From NCBI GenBank assembly GCA_020860905.1, contig JAJBTJ010000053.1, positions 1 through 37,725 on the forward strand: 37,725 bases of DNA, written 5' to 3'. This DNA is from Parabacteroides sp. GTDB lineage: Bacteria > Bacteroidota > Bacteroidia > Bacteroidales > Tannerellaceae. Below are positions 9,152-17,189 of the stretch, piece after piece; the first letter of the stretch is position 1; each line of letters opens with the position of its first letter. The notes beneath the pieces are model-generated. The model saw only the letters and a list, made by a program, of their open reading frames with translations. It had not been told where the DNA came from and searched no databases. Made by a program: the position numbers and the translations under genes.

Positions 9152-10042
9152 ATGAAAGCTGCTTTTTCTGTTCCCGACAGGCAGGTGATGAGGGGGGAAG
9201 TAAAGGATTACCTTACCATCGCCTTGGGAATGATTTTGTACGGAATAGGATGGACCTTGTTCCTGTTGCCGAACGATATTACCACGGGTGCCGTGCCGGG
9301 TATCGCCTCTATCGTGTATTTCGCCACCGGTTTCCCGGTGCAATACACGTATTTTATGATTAATGTGGCTTTGCTGGTGTTGGCGCTGAAGGTGCTGGGG
9401 CTGAAGTTCTGCCTGAAAACCATTTTTGCCGTGTTCGTGCTTACCTTCTTCCTGTCGGTAATCCAGAAAGTGGCGCCGGCCTCTCCTTTGCTTCATAACC
9501 AGCCGTTTATGGCATGTATCTTGGGCGCTTCGTTTTGCGGTAGCGGTATCGGCATCGCTTTTTCGGCCAACGGAAGCACGGGCGGCACCGATATTATTGC
9601 GGCTATCGTAAACAAGTACCGCGATATTTCCCTGGGAAAGGTATTGCTGGTATGCGACCTGGTTATCATTACTTCCAGTTACTTCGTGCTGAAAGACTGG
9701 GAAAAGGTGCTGTACGGTTATGTAACGCTGTACGTAAGCAGTTTCGTGGTAGACCACATGGTGAACAGCGTCCGGCAATCGGTGCAGTTTTTCATTATTT
9801 CGAAGAAATATAAAGAGATAGGCGAGCAAATCAATATCAATCCGCACCGCGGAGTTACGTTAATTAATGCGACCGGCTTTTATACCGGGCAGGAAGTGCG
9901 GATGATGTTTATCCTGGCCAAGAAACGGGAGTCGAACACGATTTTCCGTCTGATTAAAGCCATCGACCCGGATGCGTTCGTTTCGCAGAGCGCCGTTATC
10001 GGGGTGTACGGGGAGGGGTTCGACCATATAAAAGTAAAATAA
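9152..10042 (+). CDS. YitT family membrane protein (DUF161 plus DUF2179)
   Basis: 296 aa; multiple TM helices, FSANGSTGGTDIIAAIVNKY, C-terminal cytoplasmic domain with RGVTLINATGFYTGQEVRM. Confidence 0.9.
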   Translation: MKAAFSVPDRQVMRGEVKDYLTIALGMILYGIGWTLFLLPNDITTGAVPGIASIVYFATGFPVQYTYFMINVALLVLALKVLGLKFCLKTIFAVFVLTFFLSVIQKVAPASPLLHNQPFMACILGASFCGSGIGIAFSANGSTGGTDIIAAIVNKYRDISLGKVLLVCDLVIITSSYFVLKDWEKVLYGYVTLYVSSFVVDHMVNSVRQSVQFFIISKKYKEIGEQININPHRGVTLINATGFYTGQEVRMMFILAKKRESNTIFRLIKAIDPDAFVSQSAVIGVYGEGFDHIKVK

Positions 10043-10048
10043 CACAAC

Positions 10049-10089
10049 AACGGGGGGATGGATAACCGTATCCTGCGGCATCCCGTTTT
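10049..10089 (+). terminator. Candidate terminator after the YitT-family gene
   Basis: AACGGG(GG)GATG ... CATCCCGTTTT imperfect stem with a short T-run, just after the stop codon. Confidence 0.4.
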
Positions 10090-10179
10090 GGGGAGATGCT
10101 GTAAATAATACGATAAAGCCCGATTCATTTGCCGGATTCTCTTTTTTTATGCCCGACAAAAACCGGCTTTATGCAGATA

Positions 10180-10276
10180 AAAACTGTATCCGCAGTCCTG
10201 CGGATGTCCGTCCTTAAGCTACGGATGTCCGTCCGCAGCCTGCGGACGAACATCCGCAAGCTAAGGATACAGTTTT
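10180..10276. repeat. REP/BIME- or MITE-like palindromic intergenic element
   Basis: Outer 12-bp perfect IR AAAACTGTATCC (10180-10191)/GGATACAGTTTT (10265-10276); internal direct repeat CGGATGTCCGTCC (10201-10213, 10222-10234); internal hairpins CCGCA-gtcc-TGCGG and GTCCGCA-gcc-TGCGGAC. Confidence 0.7.
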
Positions 10277-10418
10277 CATTACCATAAACGGATGAAAAGG
10301 ACAGCTTGAAACCGGCTTATCCGGACAAGCAAGCCGAGAGTTCTTATTTACCGAATCCCCCTTTTAAATTCCGGAAAACCAGGCGGCGTTTCGTTACGCC
10401 GGATAAAATAAAGTTACA

Positions 10419-10871
10419 ATGGAAAAGATAAGTTACCTGAAACGAATCGTGTATACGCTCGTTTGCGTAATCGGATTGGGAGTGGCCGGCGGCGGTAGTT
10501 ACGGATTTTACCGTCTGCATGAGGTGGAACAGTACTATGTACCTGTTACCGGCCGCATAAAAAGTATCGTCGAACACAAGGAATACCGGCGGGGAAAAAG
10601 ACGGGTTTATTACGATGTTACGGTTTCCTATCCGGTAGGAAACGTATCGTACGAGGCTCCGTTGAATATCCAATCTTCTTTTATGGAAGTAGGCGACCCG
10701 GTGGCGATTCTGTATAATCCGGAAAACCCGGACGAAATTCGCGAGGCCGAGTCTGAAAAAGTAGTATACGGAACGATGATGGGCTGCGGGTTGATTCTGC
10801 TGCTGTCCGATTGGCTGTTGCTTCCCTTGATGTTCAGGCATATCGAACGGCGCCGCCGGGAAGAAGAATAG
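10419..10871 (+). CDS. DUF3592-like membrane protein
   Basis: 150 aa; N-terminal TM, central beta region (VTGRIKSIVEHKEYRRGKRRVYYDVTVSYPVGN...VGDPVAILYNPENPDEIR), C-terminal TM. Confidence 0.7.
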   Translation: MEKISYLKRIVYTLVCVIGLGVAGGGSYGFYRLHEVEQYYVPVTGRIKSIVEHKEYRRGKRRVYYDVTVSYPVGNVSYEAPLNIQSSFMEVGDPVAILYNPENPDEIREAESEKVVYGTMMGCGLILLLSDWLLLPLMFRHIERRRREEE

Positions 10872-10912
10872 TGTTTTCCCTTGCGGGCGGTTCCCGGAGC
10901 GTACCGGATAAG

Positions 10913-11305
10913 TCAGGCGGGTTTGTTCCCGATAAACGTAAGCCTCTTATTCATGATAAAATTGATAGCCCCGTAGATAAACAACCCTAAAAACTGGGCG
11001 AGGTACTCGTTCAGCCCCGCTATTTCCACCATCAACAGCAACGAAGCGAATTGCGCGGCATACGCACAGCCGAAAGCCACGAGGAACAACGGGATTTCGC
11101 GCCTGAACTTGCCGGTGTGGGAACCGAAAATCCAGTATTTGCTCCAGATAAAGTTATTAATCAGCGCGGCGATGTAGCCCGTGATGTTCGACCACAGGTA
11201 ATTGCAGTCGAGCTTGTCCATCATCAGCCAGATAACGGCGGCCGTAATCAGGGCGTTCAGGGTTCCTATCAAGGCAAAACGCAGGATACGTACGGAATTT
11301 TTCAT
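10913..11305 (-). CDS. GtrA family protein
   Basis: 130 aa; four TM segments, FALIGTLNALI, ALINNFIWSKYWIF, INFIMNKRLTF. Confidence 0.85.
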   Translation of the reverse strand: MKNSVRILRFALIGTLNALITAAVIWLMMDKLDCNYLWSNITGYIAALINNFIWSKYWIFGSHTGKFRREIPLFLVAFGCAYAAQFASLLLMVEIAGLNEYLAQFLGLFIYGAINFIMNKRLTFIGNKPA

Positions 11306-11317
11306 TCTCCCGGTTTT

Positions 11318-11914
11318 TCAGAAATGTGAAAGGAAGCTCCGGAGAAGAGTAGGGTCCAGCAACGCCGGGTAAACGAACCCGTATACCGCCCCGTAGAAAT
11401 GGGCGTTATGGTTGATATTGTCGCCGCCCCGTTTATTCATGTACTGGCAATAAATAAGGTAAAGCACGCCGAACACGATGCCCGGTATGGGAAGGGCGGC
11501 AAACAAGAGTATTTTACTCCAGGGGTCGAGGAAGATAGCCGAGAAAAGCACGGCCGAAACCGCTCCCGAGGCTCCGATGGAAATATAGGCGGGGTTGTTA
11601 TGATGCTTCACGAGGTCGGGCGCCGAAGCTACGATAAGGCCGCCGAAATACAAACCCAAAAAGGCGCCGTTCCCGAAGCCCATATACCGGAATGCCTGCT
11701 CCATATACATGCCGAACGACCAGAACGTGAACATATTAACCAGTAAATGGGTAAAATCGGCATGTACGAAACCGTGCGTGATTACCCGGTACCATTCCTT
11801 TTTTTTGATTACCAGGTACGGGATAAGCGCCAGCTTGACAAACAGTTCCCGGTTATTGAAACACAGATACGAAACTACTACGGTAATCCCGATGATAAGG
11901 TATGTAATTGTCAT
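11318..11914 (-). CDS. Rhomboid family intramembrane serine protease
   Basis: 198 aa; catalytic GASGAVSAVLFS and HNAHFYGAVYGF motifs. Confidence 0.9.
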   Translation of the reverse strand: MTITYLIIGITVVVSYLCFNNRELFVKLALIPYLVIKKKEWYRVITHGFVHADFTHLLVNMFTFWSFGMYMEQAFRYMGFGNGAFLGLYFGGLIVASAPDLVKHHNNPAYISIGASGAVSAVLFSAIFLDPWSKILLFAALPIPGIVFGVLYLIYCQYMNKRGGDNINHNAHFYGAVYGFVYPALLDPTLLRSFLSHF

Positions 11915-11975
11915 AACGATTGCAATTTTAGTTTGCGAGGCAAAAATACGGCTTTCTTTTCGTAAAAAATACTGC

Positions 11976-13100
11976 CTACCGTTTTAATAGTACGGTAATT
12001 TTTAGCGACAGGTCGAAAAATACCATCTTGGCATTCACATTCTGGCTGATGTGTTGCTCGGCTTTTTCCAGTTCGTTCATCAAATCGAACACGTTCCGCT
12101 CGTTTACGAAAGGCGAGAATTTCACCGAAAACGTGGTTTCGTCGTAATTCATGTAGTTCAGGTCGGGTTCCCGGAACCGGTATACGAAGTTTTCGCGTAT
12201 CATCCGCTGTGCGAACGACAGGAAGTTTTTCTGCGCTTCCCGTCCGAGGGTGGCGAACCGCTCGGCCGCTTCCTTCATCCCTTTTACGTTGCGGGCCCAC
12301 GAATTGCGCATGATGTTCTTGAACATTTCCAGGAACAGCTTGTTTTCTTCGCTCAGGCTGATTACTTCCATCGCCTTGATGAAATTCCCGTTGGCGATGT
12401 GGGCTACGTTTTTGGCGTCTTCTTTCGAAAGCCCGAACCGGCTTGTCAGGGTGTTGCAAACGGCATCCGTCGCGATACCCCGTATGTTGATGCGTTGCGA
12501 GCGCGACTGGATGGTGCCGATAATCAAATCGGGCATGTTCGAGATGAGCAGGAAAATCGTATTGGCAGGCGGCTCCTCTATCATCTTCAGCAGCTTGTTG
12601 GCGCATGCCTCGTTCATCTTCTCGGGGAGCCATACCAGCAAAACGCGGTAAGTCGCCTCGTAGGCTTTCAGGCTCAGCTTGCGGATGATTTCGTCGCTTT
12701 CTTTGGCGTAGATAAGAGCCTGTTTGTTTTCTGCGTCCAGGTACCCGAGCCAGGTGTTCAAGTTGAAGTACGGACGGTCCTGCAAAAAGGCGCGCCATTC
12801 GGAAAGATAGTCGTCGCATACCTCTTTCTTTTTCTCTTTGCTGGCTACGATCGGGAAAACGAAATGCAGGTCGGGATGTACCAGTTCGTCGAATTTCAGG
12901 CACGAGGGGCATTTCCCGCAGGCATCCGTTTCGCCCGGCCGGGCGCAGTTCAGGTAACGGGCGTAGGCTAAAGCCAACGGAAAGGCGCCGGCGCCTTCGG
13001 GTTCGCAGAAAAGTTGCGCATGCGGTACTACGCCGCTCTGGGCGGAACGGATAAGGCGCTGCTTGATTTCTTCCTGGCCGATTACGTCTCTGAAATACAT
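11976..13100 (-). CDS. holB: DNA polymerase III subunit delta'
   Basis: 374 aa; FRDVIGQEEIKQRL, Zn motif CARPGETDACGKCPSC, LLKMIEEPPANTIFLLIS, TIQSRSQRI. Confidence 0.9.
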   Translation of the reverse strand: MYFRDVIGQEEIKQRLIRSAQSGVVPHAQLFCEPEGAGAFPLALAYARYLNCARPGETDACGKCPSCLKFDELVHPDLHFVFPIVASKEKKKEVCDDYLSEWRAFLQDRPYFNLNTWLGYLDAENKQALIYAKESDEIIRKLSLKAYEATYRVLLVWLPEKMNEACANKLLKMIEEPPANTIFLLISNMPDLIIGTIQSRSQRINIRGIATDAVCNTLTSRFGLSKEDAKNVAHIANGNFIKAMEVISLSEENKLFLEMFKNIMRNSWARNVKGMKEAAERFATLGREAQKNFLSFAQRMIRENFVYRFREPDLNYMNYDETTFSVKFSPFVNERNVFDLMNELEKAEQHISQNVNAKMVFFDLSLKITVLLKR

Positions 13101-13101
13101 A

Positions 13102-14055
13102 TCAATAAATCTCCTTTGCTACCTGGCGGATGCTATCGGAAGCCATCAGCGAATAAAAATGAAGGCTCGGCACGCCGTGGGCAATCAGGTCGCGGCATTG
13201 CCGGATGCACCATTCGATTCCCACCTGTTTCGCCGCTTCGTCAGTCCGGCATTTGCGCAACTCCTGTGCGAACGCTTCCGGAATCTCCGAGCGGAATATC
13301 TTGGGCAACACGGTAAGCTGGTTCCTGAATACCACCGGCTTGATGCCCGGGATAATCGGAACCGTGATTCCTTCCTTCCGGCAGCGGTCTACGAATGCAT
13401 AGTATTTCGCATTGTCGAAAAACATCTGGGTAACGATGTAGTCGGCCCCGTTGTTTACCTTTTCTTTCAGGTAGAAAATATCCGAGTCCATATTGGGCGC
13501 CTCCTCATGTTTTTCGGGATAGCCGGCAACACCGTACGAAAACGGAACGGCCGGCTTGTCGAAACTGCTGCCGTCGAGCGCCACGCCCCGGTTGAAGTCG
13601 TTTACCTGGCGTTGCAGGTCGCAGGCATGCTCGTGGCACTCGTCGGCCGGAAGCCGGGAAGCCTCTATCGTTTTAACGTCGCCCCGCAGCAACAGCAGGT
13701 CGTACACGCCCAGGAAGTTGAGGTCGATAAGCGCATACTCCGTTTCGTCTTTGGTAAATCCTTTGCAAATGATGTGGGGTACCGCCGTGATACCGTATTT
13801 GTTTTGAATAGCGGCTGCAATCGCTACCGAACCGGGACGCTTGCGGATATTGAATTTCCGGAGGTTGCCGTCGGGCATCGTTTTATACACGTATTCGCTG
13901 TGATGGGAAGTGATATTGATGTATCGGGAGTCGAACTCACGGAGCTTGTCGATAACGTTGTATACCTTTTCGATGCTGTTGCCTTTGAGCGGCGGGAGTA
14001 TTTCGAACGAGAAGGTCGTTTTTCCGGAGTTCCGTATCAGGTCGATTACTTTCAT
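13102..14055 (-). CDS. metF: Methylenetetrahydrofolate reductase
   Basis: 317 aa; FSFEILPPLKG, PHIICKGFTKDE, LLLRGD, ADYIVTQMFFDN, PIIPGIKP. Confidence 0.95.
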   Translation of the reverse strand: MKVIDLIRNSGKTTFSFEILPPLKGNSIEKVYNVIDKLREFDSRYINITSHHSEYVYKTMPDGNLRKFNIRKRPGSVAIAAAIQNKYGITAVPHIICKGFTKDETEYALIDLNFLGVYDLLLLRGDVKTIEASRLPADECHEHACDLQRQVNDFNRGVALDGSSFDKPAVPFSYGVAGYPEKHEEAPNMDSDIFYLKEKVNNGADYIVTQMFFDNAKYYAFVDRCRKEGITVPIIPGIKPVVFRNQLTVLPKIFRSEIPEAFAQELRKCRTDEAAKQVGIEWCIRQCRDLIAHGVPSLHFYSLMASDSIRQVAKEIY

Positions 14056-14168
14056 ATATTATATACATTGTTTGTTGTTAAGCCGGAAGAGCCGCGAACA
14101 CGCTTGTTCGTTTACCGGAAATGGATGGTTAAGGCGCGTGCTCGTTTCCTCTCTTCATTATTTTGCTA

Positions 14169-14205
14169 CAAATGTAATGAATTTAGTTTGAAAAGTTTAA
14201 TTTTG
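14169..14205. promoter_or_regulatory. Divergent metF/ilvE promoter -7 elements
   Basis: Minus-strand TACATTTG (14176-14169) and plus-strand TAATTTTG (14198-14205), both TAnnTTTG, 21 bp apart. Confidence 0.45.
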
Positions 14206-14233
14206 CAACAACAATCTAATATAAGGATAGGAT

Positions 14234-15253
14234 ATGGAAAATATGAACTGGTCTGATCTTTCGTTCGGTTATATGAAGACAGACTATAACGTACGCTGTT
14301 ATTACCGCGACGGGCAGTGGGGCGAGCTCGAAATCTGCTCTTCCGATATTGTTAACATCCACATGGCGGCCACCTGCTTGCATTACGGGCAAGAATCGTT
14401 CGAAGGCCTGAAGGTTTTCAAGGGGAAAGACGGGAAAGCCCGTGTTTTCCGTATGGACGAGAATGCCAAACGCATGCAATCGTCGAGCCGGGGTATCCGG
14501 ATGCCCGAATTACCTGTCGAAAAGTTCGAAGAAGCCGTACGTACGGTGGTAAAACTGAACAAACGTTTTATTCCGCCTTACGAAAGCGGCGCGTCTTTAT
14601 ATGTGCGCCCGTTGATGTTGGGGCTGGGCGCCCAAGTAGGGGTAAAGCCCGCTACCGAATACCTGTTTATGATTTTCGTTACGCCGGTGGGCCCCTATTT
14701 CAAGGGCGGATTCAAGCCGTCGGACGTGTGCATCATGCGCGAGTACGACCGGGCCGCTCCCTGCGGAACCGGTACGATTAAGGTGGGAGGGAACTATGCC
14801 GCCAGCCTGGTTGCCGGCGAGAGAGCCCATTCGCAAGGCTATGCCGCCGTACTTTACCTCGACCCGCGCGAGAAAAAATACTTAGACGAATGCGGGCCGG
14901 CTAATTTCTTCGCTATCCGAGGGAACAGTTATATAACGCCGCAGTCGAACTCTATTTTACCTTCTATCACCAACAAGAGCCTGATGCAACTGGCCGAATC
15001 GATGGGGATGACGGTAGAACGGCGTCCGGTGCCGGTGGAAGAGCTGGCTACGTTCGACGAAGCAGCCGAATGCGGTACGGCTGCCGTAATCGCGCCGATA
15101 GGCCGTATCGACGATTTGGACGAAAACAAATCGTACGTTTTCTCGGCCGACGGCAAGCCGGGGCCTGTATGCGAAAAGCTGTATACCCGGTTGCGTGCCA
15201 TCCAGTACGGCGACGAGCCGGATACGTTCGGCTGGGTAACGGTGCTCGATTGA
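14234..15253 (+). CDS. ilvE: Branched-chain amino acid aminotransferase
   Basis: 339 aa; HYGQESFEGLKVFKG, RPLMLGLGAQVGVKPA, KVGGNYAASL, LDECGPANFFAI. Confidence 0.95.
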   Translation: MENMNWSDLSFGYMKTDYNVRCYYRDGQWGELEICSSDIVNIHMAATCLHYGQESFEGLKVFKGKDGKARVFRMDENAKRMQSSSRGIRMPELPVEKFEEAVRTVVKLNKRFIPPYESGASLYVRPLMLGLGAQVGVKPATEYLFMIFVTPVGPYFKGGFKPSDVCIMREYDRAAPCGTGTIKVGGNYAASLVAGERAHSQGYAAVLYLDPREKKYLDECGPANFFAIRGNSYITPQSNSILPSITNKSLMQLAESMGMTVERRPVPVEELATFDEAAECGTAAVIAPIGRIDDLDENKSYVFSADGKPGPVCEKLYTRLRAIQYGDEPDTFGWVTVLD

Positions 15254-15387
15254 GCCGGCAAGCGGAACGGACTTTCCGGAGAATGGTATCGACAAAAGAG
15301 AAAGCAGCTCGATTCGTATGTGCTTTTCTCCGGAATTATCTACTGGCAATTACCAATTATTAAATATAATTGCTATCCCGGTATTGC

Positions 15388-15414
15388 AAAATAGGAATTT
15401 TCTTCCTATTTTTG
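15388..15414 (+). promoter_or_regulatory. Palindrome overlapping a -7 element upstream of the ATPase gene
   Basis: Perfect 10-bp IR AAAATAGGAA (15388-15397) / TTCCTATTTT (15403-15412), 5-nt spacer; TATTTTTG (15407-15414) matches TAnnTTTG. Confidence 0.5.
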
Positions 15415-15457
15415 CCCCAAGGAAAACAAAGAGAGGCTGTAGCTATATCGAATTATT

Positions 15458-16636
15458 GTGGAAGCATTTTTTAAAACACATAACTATCTCTTAGAACATA
15501 CCACTTCTCCCGTGCGGAGGGGCCTGATGGATGAAATCGATTGGAACGACCGTTTGATAGGAATCAAGGGGTCGCGCGGAGTGGGGAAAACAACCTTTTT
15601 GCTGGAGTATGCCCGGGAGTTCTTCGGAAAAGACAATAAAGAGTGCCTGTACATTAATTTGAACCACTTTTATTTTACCGAGCGGACGCTGGTCGATTTT
15701 GCCGACGAGTTCCGCTCCAAGGGGGGAAAGGTGCTGTTGATCGACCAGGTATTCAAGTATCCCGACTGGTCGAAGGAATTGCGTTATTGTTACGATAACT
15801 TTACCGATTTGAAAATCGTGTTTTCCGGTTCCTCGGTCATGCGGTTGAAAGAAGCGAACCCCGACCTGGCGGGAAAAGCGGCCTCGTATAACCTGCGCGG
15901 TTTTTCGTTCCGCGAGTTCCTGAATCTGATGGCCGGAACGGATTTTCCGGCTTTTACGCTGGACGAGGTGATTAAGAACCACCGGGCTATCGTACGCGAT
16001 ATTTGTGCGGTTGTAAAGCCGATGGCTTATTTCCAGGATTATCTGCATCACGGTTTTTATCCTTTTTTCCTGGAAAAACGGAATTTCTCGGAAAATTTGC
16101 TGAAAACCATGAACATGACACTCGAAGTGGATGTGCTGTATATCAAGCAAATTGAACAGAGTTATTTACCCCGGTTGCGTAAGTTGTTGTATTTGTTGGC
16201 GGTGAATGCCCCGTGTCCGCTGAATGTGAGCCAGTTGAGTAAAGATGTGGAAACGTCGCGGGCTACGGTGATGAACTATATCAAGTACCTGAAAGACGCC
16301 CGGTTGGTGAATATGCTCTATCCCGAAGGCGAGGAGTTCCCGAAAAAGCCGAGCCGGGTATATATGTATAATTCCAATTTGATGTATCCCATCCGTCCGA
16401 TGGCTGTAAATCCGCAGGCGGTACGGGAATCGTTCTTTTATAACCAGGTGTTGAAAGATAACCGGCTGAATGCCGTGGAAAACGCGCCGCAATTTTCGGT
16501 AAATGGGAAATACCTGTTCCGTATCGAGGAAAATATGCGGGGGAAAAACAATCCCGATTGGTTTTACGCGGTAGACAGGATGAGCATCGAAGGCGAGAAT
16601 ATCGTTCCGCTTTGGTTATTCGGATTTTTGTATTGA
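15458..16636 (+). CDS. DUF4143-type ATP-binding protein
   Basis: 392 aa; Walker A GIKGSRGVGKTT, Walker B region KVLLIDQVFKYPDWSKELR, IVFSGSSVMRL, winged-helix region SQLSKDVETSRATVMNYIKYLKDARLV. Confidence 0.85.
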   Translation: MEAFFKTHNYLLEHTTSPVRRGLMDEIDWNDRLIGIKGSRGVGKTTFLLEYAREFFGKDNKECLYINLNHFYFTERTLVDFADEFRSKGGKVLLIDQVFKYPDWSKELRYCYDNFTDLKIVFSGSSVMRLKEANPDLAGKAASYNLRGFSFREFLNLMAGTDFPAFTLDEVIKNHRAIVRDICAVVKPMAYFQDYLHHGFYPFFLEKRNFSENLLKTMNMTLEVDVLYIKQIEQSYLPRLRKLLYLLAVNAPCPLNVSQLSKDVETSRATVMNYIKYLKDARLVNMLYPEGEEFPKKPSRVYMYNSNLMYPIRPMAVNPQAVRESFFYNQVLKDNRLNAVENAPQFSVNGKYLFRIEENMRGKNNPDWFYAVDRMSIEGENIVPLWLFGFLY

Positions 16637-16663
16637 TTCAGCTAAACAATATCGTATTAAACC

Positions 16664-17161
16664 ATGGATTTGGAAAAACTGGAAAAATTGAACCGGCTCC
16701 GTCAGGAAGGCGCTTTGACAGAGGCAGAATTTGAACGCGAAAAACAAAAAGTAATCGGCGAGAGCGCAGGCTGTCCCACGAAAGAAATGATTATGGGATT
16801 AAGCCCCTACGAGTATGCGGCGGTTATTAATTTCGCCTGGTTTTTTCCGTATATCGGCTGGATCGGCAGCCTTATTTTTTGGTTGCTGGGACGGAACAAG
16901 TCGGACGTGGTGGATACGTAGGGAAAATATTTTGTAAACTGGTTTATCACCTGGACGCTGGTGGGATTTGTCCTGATAGCGGCGCTCGTCTTTGCTTCGA
17001 TTGCCACGCAGCCGTTTGTAAAAGCGGTCGGAGTAATCGTTAGCATGGGTATCTTCATCTGCATGATTCTGTGCGGCCTTGCCTTTCCGGCTATCGCGGG
17101 ATTCAAATGTATAAAGGGATCTACCTGGCGCTATCCCTTATCGATTACGTTCATTAAATAA
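16664..17161 (+). pseudogene. SHOCT-like/DUF4870-like membrane protein interrupted by an in-frame TAG
   Basis: ORF 16664-16921 ends in TAG (16919-16921); the same frame continues as GKYFVNWFITWTLVGFVLIAALVFAS... to TAA at 17161, completing the expected multi-TM domain. Confidence 0.75.
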
Positions 17162-17189
17162 TGGTTTTTACTAAACAATAAGATTAAAC

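Noticed and set aside
8315-9847. 510-aa minus-strand ORF
   Set aside because: Antisense across two supported plus-strand CDSs and their intergenic region; His/Arg-rich composition typical of shadow ORFs.
10179-10280. CRISPR array
   Set aside because: Only two direct repeats of 13 bp with palindromic context; no regular repeat-spacer structure and no cas genes.
11911-12912. 333-aa minus-strand ORF
   Set aside because: Alternative frame within holB, with Arg/Pro/His-rich low-complexity composition.
13063-14256. 397-aa plus-strand ORF
   Set aside because: Antisense to metF and running through the divergent promoter region.
16919-16921. Genome-wide recoding of TAG (for example pyrrolysine)
   Set aside because: The DUF3592-like gene ends in TAG at 10869-10871 and appears to stop normally; nothing in the window supports recoding.
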